NCBI RefSeq assembly: GCF_001757995.1 | Contig: NZ_LXLV01000069.1 | Span: forward strand, 1-62,140 | Source of the DNA: Bacillus mycoides | GTDB lineage: Bacteria; Bacillota; Bacilli; Bacillales; Bacillaceae_G | Reading direction: 5' to 3' | DNA: 62,140 nucleotides | Translations under genes and position numbers: made by a program | Part shown: in pieces, positions 45,971 through 57,973 of the stretch | How positions within the stretch are numbered: position 1 is the first letter of the stretch | Layout: each line of letters starts with the position of its first letter | The notes under the pieces: generated by a model | What the model saw: only the letters and a program-made list of their open reading frames with translations | Told to the model about the DNA's origin: nothing | The model's database searches: none

Positions 45971-48379
45971 CTAAAAAAGTTTAACAGTATTACCAATACC
46001 CCAAATTTCATTACTGTACTGCAAAATTGTTCGATCACTTGCAAAATGCCCAGATTGTGCAATGTTCAAAATCGACATTTCCAGCCATTTCTTCCTATTT
46101 TCATAGGCCCTTCCGACAGCTTCTTGTCTTTCAGCATATGGGCTAAAATCTCGAAGAACGAAGTATTCATCATTTTGAATAACGAGAGAATCATAAATCG
46201 CTTCAAATTCAGCTCCCGACTGTGCAAAGAAACCATTCGTTAACTGATCTACTACTTTTTTAATGTGCATATTGTGGTGATAATAGTCACTTGCACGATA
46301 TCCACCATTTTGGTAGTAATGAAGGACCTCATCCGCTGTTAAGCCGAAAATGAAGCAGGCATCATCACCGACCCGGTCTTTTATTTCAATATTGGCTCCA
46401 TCTAACGTTCCGAGTGTAATTGCACCATTCATCATGAATTTCATGTTACCTGTTCCCGATGCTTCTTTACTCGCAGTTGAAATTTGTTCACTTACATCTG
46501 CCGCCGGGAATATATCTTCCGCTAAAGAAACTCGGTAGTTTTCTAGAAAGATAACTTTCATAAATTGACTTACGTACGGATCGGTATTTACTTTTCTTGC
46601 AAGCTCATTTATTAATTTAATAATTTTCTTCGCATAATAATAGCCAGGTGATGCTTTCGCTCCAAAAATAAAAGTACGCGGGTAAAATGAAAAACTAGTA
46701 TCCTCTTTTAAACGGTTATACAAGTACAAAATATGAAGAACATTTAATAACTGTCGTTTATAGGCATGTAGCCTTTTCACTTGCACATCAAAAATAGAAT
46801 TTGGATCAATCGTAATCCCCATTTTATTATGAATGCGCTCCGCTAAAATAATCTTACGCTCATGTTTTACCCCTGCAAGCTTTTCTTGAAAACTAGTATC
46901 ATGTATGAAGTTTTGCAACGCTTGCAGCTTAATCGGCTCTTTCTTCCACTCTTCCCCAATCGCTTCCGAAATAAGATTCGTCAGCTGCGGGTTCGCCTTC
47001 ATTAGCCAGCGCCTATGAGCAATTCCATTCGTTTTATTATTAAACTTATCTGGATAAAATTCATAGAACAATCGCATTTCACGCTGCTTTAAAATTTCTG
47101 TATGAATTTTCGCCACACCGTTAACGCTATGGCTACCAACAATCGCTAAATGAGCCATTTTCACAAGGTCATGCGCAATAATGGCCATGTCCTCAATACG
47201 CTTCCAATCGTACGAATAACGGTCCCAAAGCTCATGACAGAAACGTTCATTAATTTCTTCAATAATCATATAAATTCTCGGTAATAACGGTTTGAAAATG
47301 CGAATTGGCCATTTCTCAAGCGCTTCTGATAACGTCGTATGATTCGTATAGGAAATCGTCTGCGTTGTTATGTGCCAAGCTTCTTCCCATGTCAATTTTT
47401 CTTCGTCTAATAAAATACGCATAAGTTCTGGAATTGCTAGAACCGGATGTGTATCGTTTATATGAATCGCGATTTTTTCATGTAACTGACGAAGACTACC
47501 GTGTCTATCCCTATGCATACGAACGATATTTTGCAAACTTGATGATACGAGGAAATACTGTTGTTTCAAACGAAGTATTTTCCCCTCATCATGCGTATCA
47601 TCTGGATATAAAAACTCCGATACGGCCTCTGTTTCACGCTTATATTTCAAAATATCCTTACAATTTTGCGGGAAAGGAACTGGCTCCGCATTCCAAAGCC
47701 GAAGCGTATTTACAGTACTTGTTTCATACCCTACAACTGGAACGTCGTATGGTACCGCCATAATAACTTCTGCATTTGTATGCCTGAACTCTAAACGTCC
47801 ATCGATTTCTAGTGGTTCAACGTTTCCAAAATAACTTACTTCTACGGCTTGGTCATGCCTTCTTACTTCCCAAACGTTTTCATGAAGAAGCCACTGTTCT
47901 GGAAATTCTACTTGATATCCATCAACAATTTTTTGATCAAACAGACCATGCTTATAACGAATACCACAGCCATGTCCTGGTAAGTTTAAAGAAGCAAGCG
48001 AGTCGAGGAAACAGGCTGCTAAACGTCCAAGTCCACCATTTCCAAGTCCTGCATCTGCTTCAATCTCTTCTAACTCGTGCAAAGAAATTCCAAGTTCAAA
48101 AAGTCCTTTTTCACATACATCCCTGATACCTAAATTTAATATGTTACTGCCAAGCAAACGCCCAAGTAAAAACTCAATGGATAAATAATACATTTGTTTT
48201 TGATCTCCAGAACGATAACTTTCATTCGTTGCAATCCATTGACTATTCATATACTCACGTACCATATGACCGAGCGTATTATACTGATCACGAGTTGTAG
48301 AATCTTTGAAACTTTTCCCATACATCGTTTCTAATTTTTCTAGAAAAGCGGATTTGAAGCTTTCAACATGAGTAAACAT
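45971..48379 (-). CDS. glgP: Glycogen phosphorylase
   Basis: This 802-residue PLP enzyme releases glucose 1-phosphate from glycogen. It has AACFLDSLASLNLPGHGCGIRY, VKRLHAYKRQLLN, and the PLP-lysine region EASGTGNMKFMMNGAITLGTLDGANIEI in part (K near residue 646). AGGTGG precedes the ATG. It is the last gene of the operon glgBCDAP, 18 bp after glgA. Confidence 0.95.
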   Translation of the reverse strand: MFTHVESFKSAFLEKLETMYGKSFKDSTTRDQYNTLGHMVREYMNSQWIATNESYRSGDQKQMYYLSIEFLLGRLLGSNILNLGIRDVCEKGLFELGISLHELEEIEADAGLGNGGLGRLAACFLDSLASLNLPGHGCGIRYKHGLFDQKIVDGYQVEFPEQWLLHENVWEVRRHDQAVEVSYFGNVEPLEIDGRLEFRHTNAEVIMAVPYDVPVVGYETSTVNTLRLWNAEPVPFPQNCKDILKYKRETEAVSEFLYPDDTHDEGKILRLKQQYFLVSSSLQNIVRMHRDRHGSLRQLHEKIAIHINDTHPVLAIPELMRILLDEEKLTWEEAWHITTQTISYTNHTTLSEALEKWPIRIFKPLLPRIYMIIEEINERFCHELWDRYSYDWKRIEDMAIIAHDLVKMAHLAIVGSHSVNGVAKIHTEILKQREMRLFYEFYPDKFNNKTNGIAHRRWLMKANPQLTNLISEAIGEEWKKEPIKLQALQNFIHDTSFQEKLAGVKHERKIILAERIHNKMGITIDPNSIFDVQVKRLHAYKRQLLNVLHILYLYNRLKEDTSFSFYPRTFIFGAKASPGYYYAKKIIKLINELARKVNTDPYVSQFMKVIFLENYRVSLAEDIFPAADVSEQISTASKEASGTGNMKFMMNGAITLGTLDGANIEIKDRVGDDACFIFGLTADEVLHYYQNGGYRASDYYHHNMHIKKVVDQLTNGFFAQSGAEFEAIYDSLVIQNDEYFVLRDFSPYAERQEAVGRAYENRKKWLEMSILNIAQSGHFASDRTILQYSNEIWGIGNTVKLF

Positions 48380-48397
48380 TTTTTCACCACCTCAATG

Positions 48398-49828
48398 TTA
48401 TTCCATGAGACTTTTATACAATTCCTTGTATGCAAGAGCTGATTTCCCCCAGCTATAATCTTCAGTCATCGCTTGTTTTACAAGCTTATCCCATACCGGT
48501 TTATCTTGATAAAACTCAATTGCACGAAGAATCGTATGTAACATGTCATGCGCATTAAAATTCGTAAAGCTAAAGCCATTCCCAATTCCAGTTTCCTCAT
48601 CGTAAGAATGTACAGTATCATTTAATCCGCCTGTTTCTCTTACAATTGGAATCGTGCCATATGCTAGCGCAATAAGTTGTCCAAGTCCACACGGTTCAAA
48701 CAGCGATGGCATTAAAAACAAATCGCTTCCCGCGTACACTCGGTGCGCTAACGCTTCATTAAATCCGATATATACTTTTACCTTTTCTGGATACTCGTAT
48801 GCCATCCATTCAAAGAACTGCTCGTATTCAGAATCGCCTGATCCTAAAATAATACATTGTACATCTTCTTCCATTATTTCACGGAATACAGTACGTACTA
48901 GATCAAGCCCCTTTTGCTTCGTTAATCGTGTTACCATCGAAATAACTGGTGTATCTTCTTTTTCTGGTAAACCAAAATAACGCTGCAATGCGCGTTTATT
49001 TTCATTCTTTTCATCTAGCGACTCTGCACTATACTGAGCCGTAATATATGGATCTGTTTCTGGATTATATACGATCGTATCAATTCCATTTACAATACCA
49101 CTAAGCTTATCGTTATGCTCTCGTAGCAATCCATCTAACTTCTCACCGAAAAACTCATATTGAATCTCTTCTTTATATGTTGGGCTAACCGCTGTAATTT
49201 GGTCAGATGCGATAATACCGCCTTTCATAAAGTTCACGTTTCCATAAAACTCAAGCTGTTCATTATGAAAATATTCATGACCAAGCTCCAGTAAGTCGTA
49301 CATCACTTCAGGAGGAAATACACCTTGGAACTGCAAATTATGAATCGTATATACCGTTTTAATATGCTCATATAACGGGTTATCTTGATACTTTTCACGA
49401 AGTAAGAAATTAACCATAGCTGTATGCCAATCATGACTATGAAGAACATCTACTTCGAAATCAAGATGCGGGATACACTCTAAAACTGCTTTTGAAAAAT
49501 AAGAAAAACGCTCCCCATCATCATAATGGCCATATAGAGAATCTCTCTTAAAATAATATTCATTATCTATTAAGTAATACGTAATCCCATCCTGCTCACC
49601 TTTTAAAATCCCGCAATATTGGTTTCTCCATCCAAGAGGAACGTTAATTACTTTATGAAGCGTACATCCTTCTCTTAGCTCTTTCGGGATAAGACTGTAG
49701 TTTGGAAGTATAATGCGAACATTCACTCCTAATTTTTTTAATTCTTTTGGGAGCGCTCCTGCTACATCAGCTAGACCTCCGGATTTAATAAACGGTACAC
49801 ATTCTGATACTGCAAATAAAATATTCAC
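48398..49828 (-). CDS. glgA: Glycogen synthase (ADP-glucose dependent)
   Basis: This GT5 glycosyltransferase adds glucose from ADP-glucose. It has the [16 protein letters not shown] motif at the N-terminus and [17 protein letters not shown] near the C-terminus. The start is placed at GTG 49828 so the protein begins [13 protein letters not shown], as in other Bacillus GlgA (476 residues); a GTG four codons upstream (49840) is possible. Neither has a strong ribosome site. A bcr1-like remnant and hairpin lie between glgD and this gene. Confidence 0.92.
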   Translation of the reverse strand: MNILFAVSECVPFIKSGGLADVAGALPKELKKLGVNVRIILPNYSLIPKELREGCTLHKVINVPLGWRNQYCGILKGEQDGITYYLIDNEYYFKRDSLYGHYDDGERFSYFSKAVLECIPHLDFEVDVLHSHDWHTAMVNFLLREKYQDNPLYEHIKTVYTIHNLQFQGVFPPEVMYDLLELGHEYFHNEQLEFYGNVNFMKGGIIASDQITAVSPTYKEEIQYEFFGEKLDGLLREHNDKLSGIVNGIDTIVYNPETDPYITAQYSAESLDEKNENKRALQRYFGLPEKEDTPVISMVTRLTKQKGLDLVRTVFREIMEEDVQCIILGSGDSEYEQFFEWMAYEYPEKVKVYIGFNEALAHRVYAGSDLFLMPSLFEPCGLGQLIALAYGTIPIVRETGGLNDTVHSYDEETGIGNGFSFTNFNAHDMLHTILRAIEFYQDKPVWDKLVKQAMTEDYSWGKSALAYKELYKSLME

Positions 49829-49903
49829 CTGTTGTTCCACTGCACGAAAAGCGTATACATCATAAATCGCTCTTCTTACAGCTTCCTCCCTTCAAGTTTT
49901 CAT

Positions 49904-49954
49904 ATAGAGTAAAACCTTAATTAGTGGGGGGGTTTCTAAATCCCCCCACTAATT
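49904..49954 (+). repeat. bcr1-like remnant with G6/C6 hairpin
   Basis: ATAGAGTAAAACCTTAATTA-GTGGGGGG followed by CCCCCCACTAATT matches the left 45 bp of bcr1 with several substitutions; the rest of the element is absent. It sits between glgD and glgA. Confidence 0.55.
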
Positions 49955-49967
49955 ATGCACCTGCTAT

Positions 49968-51002
49968 TTAAGAATAACTATTAATCGTACTGTTTTGAAC
50001 GCTTCCTTTTTCTACAACGTATGGCTCATCGGCGTTTCCTTTTAAAACGACACCGTCACCAATTTTTACGTCTTTATCGATAATAACACCATCTATTATA
50101 CAGTTATCTCCAATTTGGCTCTTTTGCATAATAATGCTATTACGAATAATTGAACCTTTTCCAATTTTAACAGAACGGGAGACAACACTATTTTCTACTT
50201 CACCTTCAATAATACTGCCATTTGCAATCATCGTATTTTTCACTACTGCACCCTTCATATAACGAGTTGGTGGCTCATCTTTTACTTTCGTAAAGATTGG
50301 TGCTTCTTTCTTAAATAATTGCTTCCAAATAGAAGGCTGCAAAATTTCTATACTATGTTTATAGTAACTTTCAATCGAATCAATAATAGCTACATATCCT
50401 GTATGTTCATACGTAGCAATATGCAGTGATTTACCGCTCTTTTCTCTCACTACATCAAATAAACTGTATTGCTCCACATCTTTATATGTCTCAAATAAGT
50501 CTAGCAATAATTGTTTCTTTAACACATATGTTTGAAGCGAAACCCCTTCATGACAAACTTCAGTAATATCTGCAGACGTATGTATATGTCGCTCTAACAC
50601 CGCTTGAAAGTTTAACGCTGTTACAAGATGGCTATTCGTAATAACAACATACTCTTCTCTGCTTCTTAGAAAATAATCAATATGTCTTCTAAAATGTGCA
50701 AAAGATCCAAATTCGTCATGATCACACTGGCAATTCGGTGGGAATAAAAACAGGCCATCACGCTTTCTATCTAAATCCCACTGTTTTCCTGAACCGACAT
50801 GATCCATTAAAGAACGATTTTTATGACTTGTAAAAACTGCCACGCTATGAATATTAGAATTCACCATATTTGAAAGCATGAAATCAATGAGTCGGTAACG
50901 GCCTCCAAACGGTAACGCCGCTAATGAACGATGCCCTGTTACTTTCTTTAAGGAAGGAAAACTTCCCGTTGCATTAATAATTCCTAACATTTTTTCTCCC
51001 AT
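49968..51002 (-). CDS. glgD: GlgD, ADP-glucose pyrophosphorylase-like subunit
   Basis: This 344-residue nucleotidyltransferase homologue of GlgC has RYRLIDFMLSNMVNS and a left-handed beta-helix C-terminus (repeats such as IIRNSIIMQKSQIGDNCIIDG). It lacks the GGxGSRL nucleotide loop (INATGSFPSLKK instead), so it is probably a regulatory subunit partnering GlgC. The ATG at 51002 has GGGGG eight bases upstream; an internal ATG four codons later has GGGAG and is possible too. Confidence 0.92.
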   Translation of the reverse strand: MGEKMLGIINATGSFPSLKKVTGHRSLAALPFGGRYRLIDFMLSNMVNSNIHSVAVFTSHKNRSLMDHVGSGKQWDLDRKRDGLFLFPPNCQCDHDEFGSFAHFRRHIDYFLRSREEYVVITNSHLVTALNFQAVLERHIHTSADITEVCHEGVSLQTYVLKKQLLLDLFETYKDVEQYSLFDVVREKSGKSLHIATYEHTGYVAIIDSIESYYKHSIEILQPSIWKQLFKKEAPIFTKVKDEPPTRYMKGAVVKNTMIANGSIIEGEVENSVVSRSVKIGKGSIIRNSIIMQKSQIGDNCIIDGVIIDKDVKIGDGVVLKGNADEPYVVEKGSVQNSTINSYS

Positions 51003-51020
51003 TCATTTCATCCCCCTTTT

Positions 51021-52151
51021 CTATTTTCCTTCAGCAATTAGTACTACATCGTCAACATTTTTTTCTGGGCGAATTATTGTCCCATCTTCAATAACCATTT
51101 CTGATCCAACAATCGCTCTTTCAATCACAACGTTTTTACCAATCTTTGCCCCAGGCATAACGACAGAATCGATTACCATACTACCTTCTTCTACCGTTAC
51201 TCCTTGGAATAAAACAGAATGCTTCACGTCCCCTTCAATGACGCATCCTTCATTAATAAGTGATTCTTCTACTTTTGCCTGTTCTGCAATATATTGAGGT
51301 GGCTCATTTGGGTTCACAGAATAAATGCGCCAATTACGATCGTTCAAGTTCAACGATGTTTCATCACGAAGTAAATCCATATTCGCTTCCCATAAGCTTT
51401 TCACCGTTCCAACATCTTTCCAATATCCTTCAAACGGATACGCCATCAACTTCTTCCCTTCATCTAATAAAAGCGGAAGTACATCTTTTCCGAAGTCATT
51501 ACTAGATTCAGGATTTCTTGCATCCATCTCTAAATATTCTTTTAAAATAGCCCAGTTAAAAATATAAATTCCCATTGATGCAAGATTACTTCTTGGAAAT
51601 TGCGGTTTCTCCTCAAATTCAACAACTTCCATCTCTTCATTTGTATTCATGATGCCAAAGCGACTTGCTTCATCCCAAGGCACTTCAATAACAGAAATTG
51701 AAACATCTGCTTCTTTCTCAACATGGTAATCTAGCATTTTACTGTAATCCATTTTATAAATATGATCGCCTGATAAAATAAGGACATATTCTGGTTCGTA
51801 CTGACTTAAATAGTTTAAATTTTGATAAATAGCACTTGCCGTACCTGTATACCACTTCACACCTGAAGACTCCGCATAAGGAGGTAACACAGTGACTCCA
51901 CCGTTTACACGATCAAGATCCCAAGCATTTCCGATTCCAATATAATTATGAAGTTCTAGCGGTTGATATTGTGTTAAAATCCCCACCGTTTCAATACCGG
52001 AGTTTGCACAGTTACTTAACGTAAAATCAATAATGCGATATTTACCACCAAATGGAACAGCTGGCTTGGCTAAATTTTTTGTTAATGCACTTAAACGACT
52101 ACCTTTTCCCCCTGCTAGTAACATTGCTACGCACTTTTGTTTTTGAGCCAT
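51021..52151 (-). CDS. glgC: Glucose-1-phosphate adenylyltransferase
   Basis: This enzyme makes ADP-glucose, the first step of glycogen synthesis. It has the nucleotide loop [39 protein letters not shown] and a beta-helix C-terminus. At 376 residues it has family length. Its start lies 53 bp inside the 3' end of glgB, with AAGGGGAG as ribosome site within glgB. Confidence 0.95.
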   Translation of the reverse strand: MAQKQKCVAMLLAGGKGSRLSALTKNLAKPAVPFGGKYRIIDFTLSNCANSGIETVGILTQYQPLELHNYIGIGNAWDLDRVNGGVTVLPPYAESSGVKWYTGTASAIYQNLNYLSQYEPEYVLILSGDHIYKMDYSKMLDYHVEKEADVSISVIEVPWDEASRFGIMNTNEEMEVVEFEEKPQFPRSNLASMGIYIFNWAILKEYLEMDARNPESSNDFGKDVLPLLLDEGKKLMAYPFEGYWKDVGTVKSLWEANMDLLRDETSLNLNDRNWRIYSVNPNEPPQYIAEQAKVEESLINEGCVIEGDVKHSVLFQGVTVEEGSMVIDSVVMPGAKIGKNVVIERAIVGSEMVIEDGTIIRPEKNVDDVVLIAEGK

Positions 52152-54036
52152 CTTGTTTTTTGCTCCCCTTTCTCGTCTTCACTGGTCGTAATATGGATAC
52201 GCCAAATGGTGGAATTGTAATTTCTACATGTGCCGCTTGATTATGATATGGTTCTAGAATCGTCTTGAGACGTTTCTTATTAACTTGCCCCGATCCGCCA
52301 TATTGCGCCGAGTCACTGTTTAAAATCTCGTTATAATACTCGAAATCTGGTACACCTACTTTATAGTTTTCATATGTAGCTTTCGTAAAATTACATACGA
52401 CAACTAACGCATCTTCCTGCTTATCCCCTTGGCGGATAAACGAGAAAATACTTTGCTCATTATTATTAGCATCAATCCACTGAAATCCTTCAGGCGAGTG
52501 ATCTAACTGCCAAAGTGGTTTTGAGCGCTTATACAATGCTATGAGCTCTTTAAAGTAATCATGCATATTACGATGCATTTCAAAATCATGTAAATTCCAA
52601 TCTAAATCTTCAAGATCTTTCCACTCATCAAATTGGCCAAATTCTCCACCCATAAAGAGTAATTTTTTACCTGGATGAGTAAAGAAATATCCATATAATA
52701 AACGAAGTTGGGCGAACTTATCCCAGTAATCTCCCGGCATTTTATTTAATAACGACTTTTTCCCATGAACGACTTCATCATGAGAAAGCGGCAATATGAA
52801 GTTTTCAGAGTGAGCATATAGTAAAGAGAATGTCATCTTCTCATGAATGTATTTCCGGTACTCAGGTGCACATTCCATATATTTCAGCACGTCATTCATC
52901 CAGCCCATATTCCATTTGTAATTGAATCCAAGTCCACCCTCGTATGTTGGAGCTGTTACAAGTGGCCAAGCTGTTGAATCTTCTGCTGTCATAAGAAAAT
53001 CTTCATCTTCTGCAAACACCGCTTCATTTAACTCTCGTAAGAAAGAAACAGCGTGTTCATTACTTTGCTCTTTTCCTTCTTTATTCCAATACAGCATATT
53101 CGCAACTGCATCTACTCTGAACCCATCAATATGGAAATACCTCATCCAAAATAACGCATTTGAAATTAAGAAATTACGTACTTCCCTCTTTCCTAAATCA
53201 AAATTAACAGTTCCCCATACCTGGTTTTCTTGTACATCTATATCTTTATATTCATAAGTCGGTGTCCCATCAAACAAATATAAACCGTGAGCATCTTTAC
53301 AAAAATGCCCCGGCACCCAATCTAAAATGACACCGATTCCATATTTATGACATTCATCGACAAAATACATCAAATCATGTGGCGTGCCGAATCTACTTGT
53401 CGCTGCATAATATCCTGTTCCTTGATATCCCCAAGAACGATCATATGGATGCTCAACAAGCGGCATAATTTCAATATGTGTAAATTGATGTTCCACCACA
53501 TACGGAATGAGCTCCTCGGCCATTTCTCTGTAAGAATACAGAGCACCATCTTCTTTCTTTTTCCAAGAACCGAAATGTAATTCATAAACTGTCATCGCTT
53601 CTTTATAAATCGATTTTTTCTTTCTCTTACGAATCCAGTTTTTATCATCCCATTCATATCCCTCTATATCAAAAACTACAGATGCCGTATTTGGTCTTAC
53701 TTCTGCATATACTGCGTAAGGATCTGCTTTTAAAATAACGGCACCGTCCATCGTTTCAATCGCATACTTGTATATCTCATTCTCTACAATATGCGGTACA
53801 AACAAGGACCAAATCCCATCTTCTGTCACTTGTAGCATCTTATGTTGCTCATAATCCCATTCATTAAAATCTCCAACAACACTCATTGCTTTCGCATGAG
53901 GAGCCCATACTGTGAATCGTACACCTCGCATGCCATCTTCCGTCACAATATGTGCCCCAAAGATGTTATAACTGTCATAGTACTTTTCTGTATGAAACTC
54001 ATCTCGTTTCACTTCTTCACAATTTATTACATCCAA
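52099..54036 (-). CDS. glgB: 1,4-alpha-Glucan branching enzyme
   Basis: This GH13 enzyme makes alpha-1,6 branches in glycogen. An N-terminal CBM48 (about 20-110) is followed by the barrel with nucleophile in [12 protein letters not shown], acid/base in MTAEDSTAW and [12 protein letters not shown]. The start is placed at TTG 54036 because GAGGTG lies six bases upstream and the protein then begins with [13 protein letters not shown], close to other B. cereus GlgB; a GTG at 54045 is the alternative. The basic C-terminal tail ([13 protein letters not shown]) is encoded in the overlap with glgC. Confidence 0.94.
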   Translation of the reverse strand: MDVINCEEVKRDEFHTEKYYDSYNIFGAHIVTEDGMRGVRFTVWAPHAKAMSVVGDFNEWDYEQHKMLQVTEDGIWSLFVPHIVENEIYKYAIETMDGAVILKADPYAVYAEVRPNTASVVFDIEGYEWDDKNWIRKRKKKSIYKEAMTVYELHFGSWKKKEDGALYSYREMAEELIPYVVEHQFTHIEIMPLVEHPYDRSWGYQGTGYYAATSRFGTPHDLMYFVDECHKYGIGVILDWVPGHFCKDAHGLYLFDGTPTYEYKDIDVQENQVWGTVNFDLGKREVRNFLISNALFWMRYFHIDGFRVDAVANMLYWNKEGKEQSNEHAVSFLRELNEAVFAEDEDFLMTAEDSTAWPLVTAPTYEGGLGFNYKWNMGWMNDVLKYMECAPEYRKYIHEKMTFSLLYAHSENFILPLSHDEVVHGKKSLLNKMPGDYWDKFAQLRLLYGYFFTHPGKKLLFMGGEFGQFDEWKDLEDLDWNLHDFEMHRNMHDYFKELIALYKRSKPLWQLDHSPEGFQWIDANNNEQSIFSFIRQGDKQEDALVVVCNFTKATYENYKVGVPDFEYYNEILNSDSAQYGGSGQVNKKRLKTILEPYHNQAAHVEITIPPFGVSILRPVKTRKGSKKQDGSKTKVRSNVTSRGKR

Positions 54037-54199
54037 TATGTTCACCTCACTAAGATGACAGAAATTTTTTACTCTTTATCATTTCTGCGAAAAACTGAAA
54101 TATCCTTGTTATTTTTTTAAAAATATACGTTTTTTTCTTCAATTTGGCTTAAAATATTCAAATTTACTGTGTAAAATATCGAATTTTGACGAATATTCA

Positions 54200-54214
54200 T
54201 TGCAAACGCTTCAT
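54200..54214. promoter_or_regulatory. cre-like site upstream of glgB
   Basis: TTGCAAACGCTTCAT matches the cre consensus WTGNAANCGNWNNCW at all but one position. The glgB upstream region (54037-54480) is otherwise very AT-rich, with no reading frame or clear promoter that I can place. Confidence 0.35.
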
Positions 54215-54481
54215 TTCCCCTTACTATTTTCACCTTTCATTATTGCTCAATATTTACTTTATTGATTTCTCCCTGTTTTTCACACTATTTTCCACGTAAA
54301 ATTCAAACAAAATAATCTGTCATAAAATAATGTTTCTCAACATTTTTTGTCACAAAGTTTATTGAAATGTAAAATTCATAAGCATACACTTATTCTCAAT
54401 AACGAACATCGAACTTTTGCAACTACAATTCATACTGAAATGCTATGTTTACTTTTTTCATACTCGTTGCGACTGTTTGCT

Positions 54482-54639
54482 ATAAAGTGAAACTTTAATC
54501 AGTGGGGTTTTGTTCATCCCCCACTGATTATTAGCCTTCACCAATCGGGCGTTTACGGGCAGTTGATCTCCCACCTAAACTCTTTGCTCCAGCCGAATTT
54601 TGAGGTGGGAGTTTTACTGCCCGCAAATAGCGGGATAAA
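54482..54639 (+). repeat. bcr1-type repeat, copy 5
   Basis: A full-length copy with perfect ATAAA flanks (54482-54486 and 54635-54639). It ends 22 bp before the camelysin-like start codon, so it probably replaced or displaced that promoter. Confidence 0.88.
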
Positions 54640-55063
54640 AATCAAACTAGGGGGCTTTCTTATGTCATTGAAACAAAAAGTAGGAATGGGAGTTGTCACT
54701 GCATCACTAGGCTTATCACTTACATTTGGTGGTGTATTCGCCTATTTCAGCGACTCCGAAACATCGAGTAATTCATTTCAAGCTGGTACGTTAGACCTTT
54801 CTATTAACCCAAGTGTCATCGTTGATGTGAAAGATTTAAAACCAGGTGATTTTATTGAAAGAAACTTCAAACTTGAAAATAAAGGTTCATTGGACATTGC
54901 AAAAGTAGCTCTTGAAACATCCTATGAAGTTACAGATGCAAAACAAAATAATGCTGGTGAAGATTTAGGTGACCATATCGTCGTAAAGTTTCTAGTTAAC
55001 GATGGTAAGCCATCTAATCCTAATGATGATCATGAAATTTTGTGGGAAACAAAACTATCAGAA

Positions 55064-55300
55064 GTGAACTACCCACCACTTAGCATCTCTTACGAGCTTA
55101 CTTGAAGTGGGGGCTTCTCGGTTAGTCGCTACTTTTGATAGCTAACGAATTTGTCCTAGGACAGCCGAGCTAACGCCCTTGTTCCAAAGGTTATTTTGTG
55201 CTATTTATGCTAGCGCCAATAGGCGTATGGCTTCTCTTTTGATATTAATAGCTGCGTTATAGTCGCGACTTATTGTTAGTCCACAAGAACACTCATACGT
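55064..55300 (-). ncRNA. Predicted omega RNA (reRNA) of tnpB
   Basis: In IS605 elements the guide RNA comes from the 3' end of tnpB and the right end, with the guide read from flanking DNA. The structured right end (55064-55204) and tnpB tail fit this. The guide would be TTCTGATAGTTTTGTT, host sequence at 55063-55048. Its 5' limit is a guess. Confidence 0.45.
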
Positions 55301-56317
55301 GCGTTCAGATAGTAGCATATCTTTTCTGTTTCCACAATTACTACACATCTTTGTAGAAGGAAACCACTTATCTACTTTTACAAGCTGTTTTCCTTGTTCT
55401 TGTAGCTTATATGCTAAAAATGTCGTGAACATCCTCCAACCGTTATCTGCTACACTCTTACCAAAGCGAAGTGCTCGTGACATTACTTTCATATGTAAGT
55501 CTTCGATTGCTACAACGTCAAAGTTCGTAGCTAATTCTTTAGACTTGTGATGAAGGAAATTTTTACGTTGATTGGCGACCTTTTCATGCAACTTCGCTAC
55601 ACAAATGCGTTGTTTATTCCAGCGCACTGAGCCTTTCACACGTCTTGCTAATACTCGTTGTGCCTTTGCTAATCTGTCTAACATCTGACGATAAAAGCGA
55701 GGATAATTGGCTTTCTCATCTTCGCTACTCACGTACAATTCAGCCATTGCAAAGTCTAATCCAACTACACTTTCTACTTCTTTTTGTACAATCTCTTTTT
55801 CATATTCAGTCAAGATGGACATATAGTATTTACCAGAGGTTGTCATCGAAATCGTACATGATTTGATGACATGGTTTGGCGGGATCTCTCTATGTTGCTT
55901 CAGTTTCACCATTTTCAATTTCGGTAATTTGATATAACCATGAAATAACATAATATTTCCGTTTACTCGATTTGTTGTATAGGATTTTCTACTCTTTTTA
56001 CTTTTGAATGTAGGAAAATCACTTTGACCACTAAAAAAATTCTTATACGCAGTTTGCAAGTTTAATTGAGCGTTAGCCAATGCTAATGAATCGACTTCTT
56101 TCAACCATTCATACTTCACCTTGTATTTCGCAGGAGTAGGGAATTTTTGTTTCTTTAGTTCTTCCTTGTTCTCTTTGTATTTTTCGTATACTTTTTTCCG
56201 TTCAGCTAGCATTTTGTTATATACAAAGCGTACACACCCAAAAGTTTTACGTATCAGATTTGCTTGTTCTTCTGTTGGATACAGACGAAATTTGTACGCT
56301 TTATTATGCTTTGTCAT
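55205..56317 (-). CDS. tnpB: TnpB RNA-guided nuclease (IS605 OrfB)
   Basis: This 370-residue protein begins with the typical YKFRLYPTEEQANLIRKTFG. The split RuvC site is complete: D188 (VVGLDFA), E272 (VVAIEDL) and D352 (ISRDYNAA). The zinc finger has Cys at 325, 328, 343 and 345 (MCSNCGN, YECSCG). TnpB is the ancestor of Cas12 and cuts DNA next to a short motif, guided by RNA from its own right end; this aids element retention. It looks intact and possibly active. Confidence 0.92.
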   Translation of the reverse strand: MTKHNKAYKFRLYPTEEQANLIRKTFGCVRFVYNKMLAERKKVYEKYKENKEELKKQKFPTPAKYKVKYEWLKEVDSLALANAQLNLQTAYKNFFSGQSDFPTFKSKKSRKSYTTNRVNGNIMLFHGYIKLPKLKMVKLKQHREIPPNHVIKSCTISMTTSGKYYMSILTEYEKEIVQKEVESVVGLDFAMAELYVSSEDEKANYPRFYRQMLDRLAKAQRVLARRVKGSVRWNKQRICVAKLHEKVANQRKNFLHHKSKELATNFDVVAIEDLHMKVMSRALRFGKSVADNGWRMFTTFLAYKLQEQGKQLVKVDKWFPSTKMCSNCGNRKDMLLSERTYECSCGLTISRDYNAAINIKREAIRLLALA

Positions 56318-56744
56318 ATTAATTCATCTCACTTTTCGCCTTGATTTCCCATAAACTGTTTTACTTTATCTACGGCGAACCACCAAAGGTGATAACACAA
56401 CATGAACACTGAGTTAATATTATTTAATTTCATGGTTATATCAAAATTCCCCTCTTATAAGACTGATTATATCAGCGGCAAAATAAATAGGAAAACTAAA
56501 TTTTTCGGACTAAATCAAACCGAAATTATCGCTAGCAACTATGGTAAAAAAGGAGTATCTGTAAAAGACGGCGATCTTAACAAAGATGGTATTGTCGACG
56601 AAAAAGATATTCGTTTCGTTGAAAAGAACTTCTTGAAAAAAGGTCCAGATGCATCTAAATCACAAACACCTGTTGAAAAATCAAAGAGTGGTACTCTTGC
56701 AGATATTTTAAAGAAATTAGGATTAGCGCCTAAAAAATAATAAT

Positions 56745-56778
56745 AAAGAGCACTCTATATAAAATAGAGTGCTCTTTT
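56745..56778 (+). terminator. Terminator after the split gene
   Basis: AAAGAGCACTCTAT and ATAGAGTGCTCTTTT form a near-perfect stem. Confidence 0.88.
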
Positions 56779-56864
56779 CTATAAACGACCCTTATCCAGC
56801 AAAAGGGGTATATTGGGGATATACAAGGGAAACCGGAAAAGGAATTTATATTAAATTATATAAA

Positions 56865-56902
56865 AATTCAGAGGTAGGAAGCAGTTTCCCGCCTCTGAAT
56901 TA
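56865..56902 (-). terminator. Terminator of ldh
   Basis: AATTCAGAGG and CCTCTGAATT form the stem; on the minus strand TTTTTATAT follows. The 15 bases inside can also pair weakly. Confidence 0.8.
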
Positions 56903-56913
56903 TTTAGCAATTA

Positions 56914-57873
<960 letters not shown>

Positions 57874-57973
57874 CTATTGTTTACATCTATTTTTTATTAT
57901 TGTTTAAGTAATTAATTAAAATACTAATTTAATGTTGTTTAACTTCTTTACATACATATTGTAGCATGGATTA

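Larger units (their letters stand above)
55064..56401 (-). mobile_element. IS200/IS605-family element carrying only tnpB (IS1341-like)
   Basis: This is a 1,338-bp element with no terminal inverted repeats. The right end (low coordinates) has a subterminal hairpin (CCCACCACTT 55072-55081 with AAGTGGGGGCTT 55105-55116) and ends TTCAC on the minus strand; the left end abuts TTCAT (minus strand, 56406-56402), with a small hairpin CACC/GGTG at 56381-56391. TTCAT fits the role of the target-adjacent motif. No tnpA gene is present, so mobility needs a transposase in trans. Confidence 0.75.
54662..56740 (+). pseudogene. Camelysin/TasA-like gene with dockerin-like tail, split by a tnpB element
   Basis: The 5' part (54662-55063, 134 codons) begins MSLKQKVGMGVVTASLGLSL and continues GGVFAYFSDSETSSNSFQAG, the signal peptide and N-terminus of CalY/TasA-type fibre proteins, with AGGGGG before the ATG. 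The tnpB element 55064-56401 follows. The 3' part (56402-56740) continues in the same frame and contains a dockerin/EF-hand-like repeat (IIASNYGKKG, DGDLNKDGIVDEKDIRFVEKNF) and a Lys-rich end. Removing the element restores one frame of about 246 codons. The middle does not match normal CalY sequence, so older decay is possible. The split product would end 14 codons into the element. Confidence 0.65.

Noticed and set aside
54563-54661. N-terminal extension of the camelysin-like gene
   Set aside because: The extra 33 codons lie inside bcr1; the signal peptide and ribosome site place the start at 54662.
56402-56740. Independent 112-residue gene
   Set aside because: Its first ATG is the TnpB target motif, there is no ribosome site, and it continues the split camelysin-like frame.
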